From NCBI GenBank assembly GCA_004194705.1, contig SADC01000282.1, positions 124,001-188,000 of the forward strand: a stretch of 64,000 nucleotides of DNA. The letters are read 5' to 3'. The notes beneath the pieces are model-generated. The model worked only from the letters and a program-made list of their open reading frames with translations, had not been told where the DNA came from and ran no database searches. This DNA comes from Ditylenchus dipsaci. Lineage: Eukaryota > Nematoda > Chromadorea > Rhabditida > Anguinidae. Below are positions 53,376 through 63,400 of this stretch, in pieces (the stretch's first letter is position 1; each line of letters starts with the position of its first letter). A program made the translations under genes and the position numbers.

Positions 53376-53863
53376 CGACCAGCAAGTAATTGTGTGACAT
53401 GTTCCTCCTCCTCCTCCAAAATACCTTCTTCCTCCAGCAAAAAGTTTTGAATCTGATGGGATTGGAGTCGTTCATCCTGATACCTTCTGCAGGAATCTAT
53501 CAATTGGAGCACTTCATCGTCCAGAGTTTTTCTCCTCGAGGGTTGTTCCAAATTAGCAGCTGCCAGGATGGTTGTTGTAATTGACCAGGGCCAGGCAGTC
53601 CCCCACCCATGACCGAGAAGGTGCGCATGAATCTGGATTGTGGATGTGCCTGCTGGCCCCACACTGATCTGTCTGGAGGACACATCTCTGTGCCGTAGAG
53701 GACTGGGTTGCTGGGAATGGTGGTGATGGTGTGGCTGGATATGGTGTTAGAGTTGTTGTTATTGTTGGCCAGGGATATAGCACTGGATTGGGTGTTGCTG
53801 GCGGCATTATTGCTGTTGTTCTGGTTGTTGGCTACATGCAGAGATGCGGTTCGGGTGGGACAA
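53376..53863 (-). CDS. Single exon of an unrecognised Asn-rich protein
   Basis: After a TTAATTCAG acceptor, one frame reads PTRTASLHVANNQNNSNNAA and on through Asn/Ser/Thr-rich sequence to TTIPSNPVLYGTEMCPPDRS and VWGQQAHPQSRFMRTFSVMG. Another frame supplies the end: RRKTLDDEVLQLIDSCRRYQ, DERLQSHQIQNFLLEEEG and an EEEEE run to LLAGR, before a GTAGAG donor at 53375. A frame change between them (about 53560) is needed. The Asn-rich linker and conserved-looking segments suggest a regulatory protein, but I do not recognise it. Confidence 0.45.
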
Positions 53864-54062
53864 CTGAATTAAACAGAAATTTTAAAAGGCTTTAGTCTTC
53901 AAATAATTTTGTCACTGAAGCACATGTGTGTTTGTTTTATCATTAAAAGAGTATGCCCACGCTAATAAGAGGCGGTGTGGGAGAATACGAAATTTTTTCC
54001 TAATCATTGGACTTTTCAACTTGGTCTCTAACAAAACAAGGCCTAGGATTTTATTTTAGGTA

Positions 54063-54496
54063 CAGTCAAACTTTGATTTAATGGACCCCCAGTTCGTTCA
54101 AGTTCGTTCCCAGCTATGGTCCAACACTTTTTTAACCCCATTTTCGAAATGTTTTATCGATTCTGTTTTGACAGTCTGGTCGCAAATATCGTAAAGATTT
54201 CGTTTTTTGCTAATCTTTTTTCGAAAACCCTAAAGTTTTTGCTTTTAAAAAATAAAAATCTCGATTTAACGACCCACCTTTTAAAAATTAGATGGTCGTT
54301 AAATCGAGGTTTTGATTTTTTAAAAGCCAAAACTTAAAGTTTTAGTAAAACGATCGGCAAAATCGGAATCCTTACGATATTTTTGACCAGACTGTCAAAA
54401 CAAAATCGATAAAACATTTCGAAAATGGGTTTAAAAAAGTGTTGGACCCTAGGTGGGAACGAACTTGAGGTGGGCTGTTAAATCGAGGTTTGACTG
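54063..54496. repeat. Pogo-like foldback with GATTTAACGACC module
   Basis: CAGTCAAACTTTGATTTAAT begins, GCTGTTAAATCGAGGTTTGA then CTG ends; TA at both sides. The shared subterminal body is present. The centre carries CTCGATTTAACGACC and its inverse, the same module as its own tip. Confidence 0.88.
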
Positions 54497-54550
54497 TATA
54501 GTTTTCTGTTCTAAAACAATAGGGGGACTAAAGAATTTCTTTAAAAACAG

Positions 54551-57322
54551 CAGGGGCCTATTTCACTAATTGAAGATTGGGAAATGGAAAGTGGAAAGTG
54601 GAAAATGGAAAGTGTAAAATGGAAAGTGGAAAGTGGAAAATGGAAAGTCATTTCTGTTTCACTAACATTTTGGAAAATGGAAATTGGAAAGTGGAAAGTG
54701 AAAAGTGGAAAATTTCCATGGAAAATTTCCGCTTCTGTTTCACTATTTGAAAAGTGGAAAATGGAAAGTGGAAAATTGGAAAATTTTCCATGGAAAATTG
54801 ATGACTGAGGCTTCGGTCTACAATTTTTGGAAAATTGGAAATTTTTCAAGTAAGTCAGAAAACTATCCTATCTTACCTAAATCATGTGCTGAACACGGTT
54901 TGTCAATACCAAAATGGCGATTTCACCAACTACACACCCATATCGGGGTAAGTACATATCCTGAGGGGGCATCTGCCTCCAAATTACGAAAATATTAGTT
55001 TCTCACATGGGATTGTAAAACATGGCTTCTTAGCCAAAATTTTACGCTGAACATGATTTGACAATGGCTATAACTGATTTGGTTTGCTAAAAACCTGAAA
55101 TGTGCCACGAAAAACATTATTTCTGCCACGAAAAACGGGATGCCACGAAAAAACTGAAATGTGCCACGAAAAAACTGAAAAATGCCACGAAAACCTGAAA
55201 TGTGCCACGAAAAATATTATTTATGCCTTTTTCTGTCCAAGACCAACCAAATTTAGCAATATTTTGCAAGAATTCAAATTTTTCAGCCTGAAAATGACTT
55301 GGATTGGTCAGAATCACACCCAAGTGGCCAGAAGCCCCTGAAAGTTGGTTTTTTGGGGGTTTACTAAGGGGGTAAACTTTTTACGAAAAATCGATTGAGC
55401 GGATCAGATTTCCAGTCAGATACGCTTAATCGCTTAAAAATCCATGTTTCGGTGGTTTGAGTGGTTCAGGGTGGATTTCTGAGCGATTAAGCGTATCTAT
55501 TTTATAGTCAAAGAATAACTTGGATCGCTCAGAATACCTGCCCGGAGTGGCCAGAAGCTCCTGAAAGTTGGTTTTTTGGGGGGTAGTCTGGGGGAGTGAA
55601 CTTTTGCGAAAATTCGATTGAGTGGATCAGATTACCAGTCCTTTGGGCTAAACCGCTCAAATGTATCATTCTCTGAATCATTCTCAACCATCTGAAACCA
55701 CCCTAAGCACGATCGGACTGGAATTCTGATCCACCAATCGAATTTTCGCAAAAGTTTAGCCCCCTTTAGTAAACCCCGAAAAACCAACTTTCAGGGGTTT
55801 CTGGCCGCTCCAGGTTGGAATTCTGGGCGATACAAGTCTTTCGGATTACCGCAAAATTTACTGCAGTATTTTACTAAAAATGCAAAATTGAGGGGGTAAA
55901 AAATAAATTTGAGAGGGGGGGATTTACATATTTTGAGGGGTGTTTTCAATTTGAGCCAAAAATTCGAATTCTTGCAAAATTATGCAAAATTTGGTTGGTC
56001 TTGGACAGAAAAAGGCATAAATAATATTTTTCGTGGCACATTTCAGGTTTTTCGTGGCATTTTTCAGTTTTTTCGTGGCACATTTCAGGTTTTCGTGGCA
56101 TTTTTCAGTTTTTTCGTGGCACATTTCAGTTTTTTCGTGGCATCCCGTTTTTCGTGGCCGAAATAATGTTTTTCGTGGCATATTTCAGGTTTTTAGCAAA
56201 CCAAATCAATTTATGCCTTTGACAATACCGAAACTGTGTTTTCAACCATTCAAACTCCAAAACCTAGGGTAGGTACCCGTGGTTCAAGTGGATATCCAGG
56301 TGGAATTTTTTTTTACGTTTTTCATGCTCCAAACCTGTTTTCTGGACTAATTCGGACATGCTGATGATGGTTTGATAGTGGTGAAATGCCGTTTTGTAAA
56401 GTATATTTTGACTTCTGGTAAAACCGAGTTTTAATAAAATCAATTATTCCCCAATACTCAGAAAATATCCGAGAAAACCTTATTTTACTATTATCAAACC
56501 ATCTTCAGCATGCCCGAATCAGTCCAGAAAATAGGTTTTGGAACATGAAAAATGTAAAAAAAAAATTTTGATCCAAGTGGACGACCACTTGGTTTTAATG
56601 GTCTAGAGGAGGTACCAGCTGGTTACCCTACCCACTTTGAGGCTTACTGGTCTTTTACAGAATAGTTATAATTGTTATTAAAGAAACAATAATGTCTGTT
56701 ACCACCAGGATTCGAGCCTGTAACCTCAAAATTTGGAGTGGCGATTTACATGGATATCCAAGTGGACCACCGGAAAACCAAGTGGTCGACCACTTGGTCT
56801 AAATTGGGAGGGTCGCCGTCACCGAGGTTACTGGTTCTAGTCCCACTAAGTGTAAACTTAATTTTTTTTACTTCCATTTTTTAGGTTACCCAGGTGGACG
56901 CCCACCTGACAGGAGGTACCTACCCAGGAATTGGGGTTAGGGTCGGGGACATCCAAGTGGCCCACCCAAAATTCAGGAGTCTATTAGACGTGTCAACGAT
57001 TTATTATTAATACTAATTTTGGTCGATGTGTATTTGTACTCTGATTACGGGGCTCGTGGCATAGAAAAATGACTTAATTCGACTTTTCATGTAAAAATTA
57101 TTTTATGGGAAATTTTCCAATTTTCCATGGAAAATTGGAAAATGGAAACTAGAAAATGGAAAGTGAAATTTTTTTAGTGAAACAGAAAACTGGAAAGTTT
57201 CCACTTTCCATTTCCAATTTTCGTTTAGTGAAACAGAAAATTATCACTTTCCATTTTCCACTTTCCATTTTCCAATTTTCCATGGAAACTTTCCCAATCT
57301 TCAATTAATGAAATAGGCCCCA
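54551..57322. repeat. 2.8 kb foldback with GTGGAAAATGGAAA arrays and inner palindromes
   Basis: Ends GGGGCCTATTTCACTAATTG then AAGATTGGGAAA and the inverse at 57290-57322. Subterminal zones repeat GGAAAGTGGAAAATGGAAA (54580-54850) and its complement (57100-57300). Inside is a second inverted repeat with TGCCACGAAAAACTGAAATG arrays (55078-55330 and 55930-56210), a third (55340-55850), and an AAGTGG foldback (56280-56602). Long frames on both strands here are products of the arrays. Confidence 0.82.
56280..56602. repeat. AAGTGG foldback element
   Basis: Left TTTTTTTTACGTTTTTCATG then CTCCAAACC, centre with AAACCGAGTTTTAATAAAAT, right GATCCAAGTGGACGACCACT then TGG. A tRNA-like B box (minus, 56706-56720) lies about 100 bp beyond, as with the 8463 and 12940 copies. 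Confidence 0.75.
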
Positions 57323-57470
57323 GGAGGGACCAAGGCAAAAATGTTGCTCCCTCGATCGCAAATGTTGCCCTTCGATAGTTATAGGGCCGTAAAAACGAAC
57401 TTGAGGTGGGCCGTTAAATCGAGGTTTGACTGTATAGTTTTCTGTTAGAAACCAAGTTGAAAAATCCATA

Positions 57471-57888
57471 CAGTCAAACCTCGATAAGCCGGCACCCCCA
57501 AAAAGTTCGTTCCAGCCTTTGGTCCGACACTTTTTTTAATCCAATTTTTGAAAGCTTTTTCCAGTTCTCTTTTACGGTCTGGTCGGAAATATCGTCAGGA
57601 TTCCGATTTTGCCGATCGTTTTTTTAAAAATCCTGCAATTTCATCATTGAAAAAGCAAAACCTCGATAAGCCAGCACCCCTTTTTTGAAAACGGGTGCTG
57701 ACTTATTGAGGTTTTGATTTTTTATCCTAATTTTTGTTTTCTTCTCAAAAACGATCGGCAACATCAGAATCCTGACGATATTTTCGACCAAAAAAAATGG
57801 AAAAAGCTCTTTAAAATTGGGTTAAAAAAAGTGTCGGACCCGAGGCTGGAACGAACTTTTGGGGTGCCGGCATATCGAGGTTTGACTG
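57471..57888. repeat. Pogo-like foldback with GATAAGCCGGCACC module
   Basis: CAGTCAAACCTCGATAAGCC and GCCGGCATATCGAGGTTTGA then CTG, TA on both sides. The subterminal body is shared with 41008. The centre repeats the tip module as CTCGATAAGCCAGCACCCC and its inverse. Confidence 0.9.
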
Positions 57889-57955
57889 TACACAAGTTCA
57901 AGGAATTTTTTTTTGAATTGGCGGGCATCACCTCTTATTAGCGTGGACATGCCTT

Positions 57956-58229
57956 TTCAAAGCGGGGGAACACCAGCGCGTTACACTACAAATTATGGCG
58001 GTGACCAACAATTTTTCGAAAATCGTCCCTGTTTTCTCTTGTTTTGCATCAAATCTGATATTTATGACTTATCCTACTTTTAAAAGTAGGCAGAAAATTT
58101 TCGTCAGACCAGGCAAAACGCTCATGAAAGACAGTCATGAGAGAAATAAAGTACTGTTCCATGCCTTAATTGCAGTGTAACGCGCTAGTATGCCACTTTA
58201 AGGATATATTGTTTCTACCCAACATTTTG
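57956..58229. repeat. Dispersed repeat related to 14750-14880
   Basis: TACTTTTAAAAGTAGGCAGA then AAATTTTCGTCAGA, CAGTGTAACGCGCTAGTATG match 14749-14870 with substitutions. Confidence 0.55.
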
Positions 58230-59071
58230 TACAGGGTGTCCTAAAAATACTCCTACCCTTCAAGGCTACCGTAGGACCACTTTTAAATTTTGATTTTCTG
58301 TGCATGATATGTCATCTTGCAGCCCTGGAATTTCTCTAGTGAATGGTATAGTAACCTTCACTAAGTGACAATGGCATAGTGGGTAAATTAACACAACAAA
58401 TCAAAAAACCGGATTTTCAATTCCCGGATTTTATGTTTCGTCCAATTGACTCGTGGTCAGAAAAATTGATAAAGTTTCATGTCCTGTGATAATATTCTCA
58501 CACTATGTTGTAGCGCGGATCAAAAGATACAGAACCCATATTGCAGAATATTTTTTGAAAATATAAATTTTGAGTTGAAAAAAAACCACAAATATCCAAA
58601 AATCAATTTTTTCTGATTTTTTTCAGTCGTTTTTTAATGGATTTGCTGTTTTCATGAGACCATATCACAACATTTAAATTTACAAAAAAATTTGTAAAAA
58701 GGGTTTTGTAGCTCTTGATATGCGCTACAACATAAACTGAAAAAAAAAATAACAGCTCAAAACACTCAAGCAAAACTTTGACCAGTTAAGGTGTCAAAAG
58801 TGATTGTCAAATTTTGTGAAATGACTTTATTTGTGTTAAGAGCCGAATGCTGACTTTTTGAAAATACTCCAGGAATACGAATCGAAAGAGAAAAGAAAGG
58901 GCTACGAAATCATGGTTTGAAATCTTTTTACAAGATAAATTTTGATATTAATATTCGACCTGCAAATACGTCGATAATTTTTTAAGTCAACAAAAACAGA
59001 AATCCATTAAAATTTAAAAGTGGTCCTACGGCAGCCTTGAAGGTAAGAGGTTTTTTTACGGACACCCTGTA
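58230..59071. mobile_element. TIR element with TACAGGGTGTCC ends
   Basis: ACAGGGTGTCCTAAAAATAC and TTTTTTTACGGACACCCTGT with TA at the junctions. TIRs extend through CCTTCAAGGCTACCGTAGGA / TCCTACGGCAGCCTTGAAGG, about 70 bp. Tc1/mariner-like length and target; no transposase frame seen. Confidence 0.78.
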
Positions 59072-59135
59072 GAAAAAAACTGAATGGGCGGGGACAAATT
59101 AAACAGGGTTTGCCAGTCCCCCTTGGGAATTTTTC

Positions 59136-59348
59136 AAAAGGCGGGTACCAGGTCAATTAAAAAGAGTGGAGGTTTTTTTTGTAAAACATTTTGTTGGTGG
59201 CGGTGGCCTAGTGGAAAAGCAGCGGCCTAGTGTGAAAGTTGGTCCCGGTCCGATTACCGTTGAAGGCATAATTTTTCCTCTACTTTCATCACATTGCGTC
59301 AAAAAATCTCGTTTTAATTGGACTGGTACCCGCCTTTCAAAATATTTC
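59136..59348. repeat. Small inverted repeat with tRNA-like centre
   Basis: AAAGGCGGGTACCAGGTCAA then TTAAAA against TTTTAATTGGACTGGTACCC then GCCTTT. The centre (TGGCCTAGTGGAAAAGCAGC..GGTCCCGGTCCGATTACCG) has A-box- and B-box-like strings. Confidence 0.55.
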
Positions 59349-60050
59349 CATCGGTGACGGGCATACCTCTAAAAACAGGTGAGCATGTCCTTTAATACTG
59401 TGATTATGGTGATCAGGGTGATTATGGGAAAGATGATCACCTCAATCATGGCCATTTTTTGAAAAAACAGGGTGAACCAAGGCGTTTTTCGAGTAAAGCA
59501 AAAATTGAAAGGTGGTGTCAGCCGAATAAGTACCCACGTTTTTTAGGCCCGCTAAGGTCCGTAGTAAGTACCGGTGGAAGAAGCGGCAGATGAGAAATGT
59601 TAGTCCGGTCTCTAAATTTTGAACAATTTCATTATTAGCATGAAATTAGAAAATGGTGTCGAGGAGAAAAGAAGTGTCTGGACAGATATATTTGGGACAA
59701 AAGTGTCATTTACTCCGTTCGAAAAAGCAACAAAAATGCAACAAATCTGATATACGGGCGACCATTGAAGCACAATAAATTGTCTTGTAACAAAAGCCTT
59801 TTTGAAAGTTTCCCCCTTGTCCCATTTTTCGCTCGCTACTCGAATTGAATGCAGCATGTTGAAGGTTGCAATTAATTATTTTCAAATTATTTTCAAAGCA
59901 TAAAGTTTAAAATAGAGTATGAAAAACATGACACACATCCATGACACATAATTGGACCAGCGAAACTCCAGAGAAAGCCAAAGTGCTCCAATGAATATTT
60001 TCAAATCTCTCTTCAAAACTGTTTTTTCTCCCGATGCCTAGAGTGACTTC
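59349..60050. other. No gene seen
   Basis: Short minus-strand frames (59857-59612, 60104-59907) without motifs. Confidence 0.4.
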
Positions 60051-60545
60051 AAAAGAGGACACCGTATTTACTGTATTAAGTCCCCATGGAGAGTTATTTT
60101 TCAACCTCTAAAAATCGGAAAATTTTGTGGTCGATTTTGAGATTTTTGGGTGCCGTATGTTAATGAGAGGTGTATGCTAATGGGGGAATGAGAGAGCCAG
60201 ATTCCATAATTTAGCTTGCCGTATGTTAATGGAAGAGTCCGTTCTATTTAAGGCCAAATTAAGAACACAGCTTTCAGTCAATTTCGGAACACACCTCTCA
60301 GTTATAGGGCCGTGCTCGCCTAAGGCAAAATTTGTCCGCCAATTCAAAAACAATTTCCGAATTATTGAACTTCTGTACGGATTTTTCAACTTGGTTTCTA
60401 ACAAAACTATACCTAAAGTAAAGTTCTAGGCCTTGTTTTGTTAGAAACTAAGCTGAAAAATCTGTATAAAATTTAATGATTCGGAAACATTTTAGAATAT
60501 TCAGGGACAAATTTTAAAACAGGTGATCATGCCCGTTTAAATAAG
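60051..60545. repeat. Remnants: CCGTATTT tip, 14560-type repeat, 28108-type palindrome
   Basis: ACACCGTATTTACTGTATTA at 60060; TATGTTAATG and GAATCTGGCTCTC (inverse of 14640-14700) at 60130-60310; ATTGAACTTCTGTACGGATT with AAAGTAAAGTTCTAGGCCTT at 60360-60435, then the inverted partner to 60490. Confidence 0.55.
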
Positions 60546-60883
60546 CTTGGAGAGTAAAGCAATTTTTCATAACAAATTTAGAACAACTTGGGTGACCAAG
60601 GCAATTTTTTTTATAAAAATTGAAAAAAATTTGCCTTCATCCCTCAAGCTTTTCGAAATTTTGCCTGGCGACCGTGCAAAAACCACGCAAAAAGAAATTC
60701 ACATTTTTCCAAACACCTAAATTTTACATTCTTCATATCATTCAGTGGAGTTTGATAGCTCGATAGAAAGCTGAGATCCAGGGCTACACGATAATTAAAA
60801 ACATTATGAAAAATAAACGTAAAAACTAACAAAAAAGTTCAATTTTAAAATTAGGGGCATTATTCAGCGAATTAGCGGGCATT
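60546..60883. repeat. Fragment of the 47180 palindromic element
   Basis: ACATTCTTCATATCATTCAG then TGGAGTTTGATAGCTCGATA, GCTGAGATCCAGGGCTACAC and AATTAGGGGCATTATTCAGC match the right arm of that family. Confidence 0.65.
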
Positions 60884-61120
60884 TTTAAAGGGCCATTGCC
60901 GTCCCTGACAACGGTTGTCCCCCGCAATTCAATTTTTTTTCTTTATCGTTGGATTTACATACGAATTTTTTAACTCGTTTCTAACAAAACTATACCTAAA
61001 ATTAAATTCTAGGCCTTGTTTTGTTAGAAACAAAGTTGAAAAATCAGTACAGAAGTCCAAAGATTAGGCACGAAAATTTGAATTGACGGGGGACAATTTA
61101 AAACAGGTGGCCATGCCCTT
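60884..61120. repeat. Palindromic element with TTAAAGGGCCATTGCC ends
   Basis: Left AAAGGGCCATTGCCGTCCCT then GACAACGG; right GGCCATGCCCTTCAAG. Inner part (CTATACCTAAAATTAAATTC, TAGGCCTTGTTTTGTTAGAA) is the same as in the 28108 family, so ends differ while centres agree. Confidence 0.65.
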
Positions 61121-61193
61121 CAAGTAATTAGGGGCAAATTAAATAAGACCTTTTGAGATATGGCCCTTTTACCAAATAAAGTTTAATTATATA

Positions 61194-61995
61194 CGGGTGT
61201 TCAATAAGTTCCCCGGCAATCTTCAAACTCTCTATTAACCATTAAAGTTGTGGAATTAGAAAATTCGGCTCTATATGTGTTCGAGGTACGCCCAAAAAAA
61301 TTCGCCTTGGTCCCGCCTGTTGTTTTTTTTCGCAAAATTTTTATCAAAAAGTGCTCGGTCCCCCTGTTGTTTTTTTTGCACGATTTTTTCTCTCAAAATA
61401 TTGTTATTTTTAGCCTTATGCTTAGGCAAAAGTAGGCCAGCGTGGCAACCAAACAAAGCAACATCAAAACTATTTTGTCGCGCGACAATGCAACAAATTT
61501 TGCTCTTTTTTGGATTTTTCGAAGGATTTTTTTCAAGATATTCATTTAGGTGTTCATGGTTAGCGTTCCCGATCAATATGCGCATCTTCTAATTTAGAAT
61601 TGACTGCTAAATTGTAAATTACACTCGAGACAGTAATGATTTATTTGTTGCATTGTCGCGCGACAAAAAACGTTTGTTTGTTATTTCGTCGCGCGACAAA
61701 ATGACAAAAAATTATTTTGTCGCGCGACAAATGTTTATTTAAAAATATTTTGTCGGGCGACAAAATAGTTTTGATGTTGCTTTGTCTGGTTGCCGGCCAG
61801 CGTATGTTAGGACAGACTCAAAACATGCTTTTGAGGCTTAAGATCTTAAAAAAAACATGTTTGAGTTCGTCCTAACACACGCTGTCCAACCTTAAATCAG
61901 CTTGGGGGACCAAGGAAAAAAATTGTTCGAATTTTTTTATACCAAATTTATTTGATTTCAAATGGTTGAAAGTCCAGGAACTTATTGAAAACCCG
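61194..61995. mobile_element. Mariner-type foldback hosting two nested elements
   Basis: CGGGTGTTCAATAAGTTCCC and GGAACTTATTGAAAACCCG ends with TA at both sides. Inside, 61425-61890 is a GGCCAGCGTATGTTAGGAC-type inverted repeat, itself split at 61444-61794. Confidence 0.78.
61444..61794. mobile_element. 351-bp TIR element with TTGTCGCGCGACAA motifs and 9-bp duplication
   Basis: GGCAACCAAACAAAGCAACA then TCAAAACTATTTTG and its inverse (45-bp TIR, two mismatches). Perfect 9-bp duplication GGCCAGCGT (61435-61443 and 61795-61803), the length made by Mutator-like elements. Five copies of TGTCGCGCGACA lie inside. Confidence 0.9.
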
Positions 61996-62203
61996 TAAAT
62001 ATAACTTTTTTAATAAAAAAGAATAAAATTTATTGGACAACCTGATATATGACCCATTAAAAAAATCGCTTTAACTTTGAAGGACCCCGAACAATTTGAA
62101 TTCATAGCGCCAAGAAAAATCTCTTTAGTGCCGGAAAGAAATCTATCGAATGAAAAAAAAAAGGTTTTGTCGAAAAATATAATTGCGCTCAATGGCTGGT
62201 ACA
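61996..62203. other. No gene seen
   Basis: AT-rich spacer between elements. Confidence 0.35.
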
Positions 62204-63004
62204 CAGTGATGTTCCGTGTACACGATTCGATCGATTTAATCGATTTTAATTGTTTACAAAAAAGTAATCGGTTGAAAATTGTTAATTTTCCGATTACTTT
62301 TCTGTAATCGATTGTAAATTATCGATTATTTCGATTAGTTTCATGTGATCAATTGTAAATTATTAATTCTTTCAATTAGTTTCATTTAAGGGACTGCAAA
62401 ACTAATTTCTTCAATTACTTTCATGTAATCGATTGTAACTTATAAATTATTTCGATTAGTTTTCTGTAATCGATTGCAAATTTTCGATTCTTTCGATTAA
62501 TTTCATGTAATTGATTGTAAATTTTGATTCTTGCGTGTAATCGAAAGAATAAACTAGCAAAAAAGGCCATTTTGTGATACACATGACGTTGAAAGCAGGA
62601 GTTCGTCTTTATACATATGTTTTTACTCAATAAAAAACAGTTTAATATCCTTTTTTGCTAGTTTATTCTTTCGATTACACGCAAGAATCAAAAATTTACA
62701 ATCGATTACCTTAAACTGATCGAAAGAATCGAAAATTTGCAATCGATTACGTAAAACTAATCGAAAGAGTCAGAAGTTTACAATCGATTAAATGAAACTA
62801 GTCAAATGAATCAAAAATTTACAATCGTTTACATTAAACTAATCGAAAGATTTAATAATTTACAATCGATTACATGAAACTAATCGAAAGAATCGATAAT
62901 TTACAACCAATTACACGAAACTAATCGAAAGAATTAATAATTTACAATCGATTACCTTTTTGTAAATTTTTGATCTCTAAACTAATCCTAAGGGAACATC
63001 ACTG
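62204..63004. mobile_element. hAT-type foldback with TACAATCGATTACA arrays
   Basis: CAGTGATGTTCC and GGAACATCACTG ends; flanks CTGGTACA and CTGGTCAG are alike but for one base. Nearly all the interior is two opposed arrays: TTTCATGTAATCGATTGTAA on the left and TTTACAATCGATTACATGAA then ACTAATCGAAAGAATC on the right. Confidence 0.8.
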
Positions 63005-63184
63005 CTGGTCAGTGTTTCCAGTTTTCGGTCTGTTTTTGAAAAAGCATAGCTATATAGGCGAAAAAAAGTGCGCCAAAAAAAGGCCGAGAAAATTTTTCAA
63101 AAGAAAAAAGCCGATAAATTCAATCTGCTTTTTCAAAACTATTGTGTTGGCATATTATTTTCGGCTGTACCGAGAAAGGTAAAA
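63005..63184. other. No gene seen
   Basis: AT-rich spacer; a short plus-strand frame without motifs. Confidence 0.35.
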
Positions 63185-63400
63185 AAATATTTGGTAAAAG
63201 GCACATTTGGTAAAAAAACTTTTTGGTAAAAAAATTTTGGTAAAGGCACATTTGGTAAAATTTTTTTGGTAAAAGCACATTTGGTAAAATTTTTTTTGGT
63301 AAAGGCACATTTGGTAAAATTTTTTTGGTAAAGGCACATTTGGTAAAATTTCTTTTGGTAAAGGCACATTTGGTAAAATTTCTTTTGGTAAGGCACTTTT
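63185..63400. repeat. Tandem GGCACATTTGGTAAAATTTT repeat
   Basis: Seven to eight units of about 27-30 bp, GGTAAA(A)GGCACATTTGGTAA then AATTTTTTT, in one orientation. Unit length varies mainly in the T run. Confidence 0.85.

Larger units (their letters stand above)
53948..57957. repeat. Palindrome of the 28108 family split by nested insertions
   Basis: The left piece 53948-54060 (ATGCCCACGCTAATAAGAGG, TCTCTAACAAAACAAGGCCT) and right pieces 57441-57470 and 57889-57957 (TCACCTCTTATTAGCGTGGA) rebuild the host palindrome. Inserted are a pogo-like element (54063-54496), a 2.9 kb block bounded by a 52-bp direct repeat, and a second pogo-like element (57471-57888). Confidence 0.85.

Noticed and set aside
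54541..54998. Frames rich in WKMES/FHFPLS repeats
   Set aside because: Low-complexity translation of the GGAAAGTGGAAAATGG subterminal array.
55102..56181. Lys/Cys-rich open frames on both strands (MPRKTLF..-type proteins)
   Set aside because: They are translations of the TGCCACGAAAAA array and its inverted copy; the same peptide appears in mirror image, with no splice or codon evidence.
59195..59275. tRNA gene
   Set aside because: A- and B-box-like strings exist but no cloverleaf with acceptor stem can be drawn.
63120..63400. Tandem repeat at regular spacing, CRISPR-like at first glance
   Set aside because: Units are contiguous without unique spacers, and the genome is eukaryotic.
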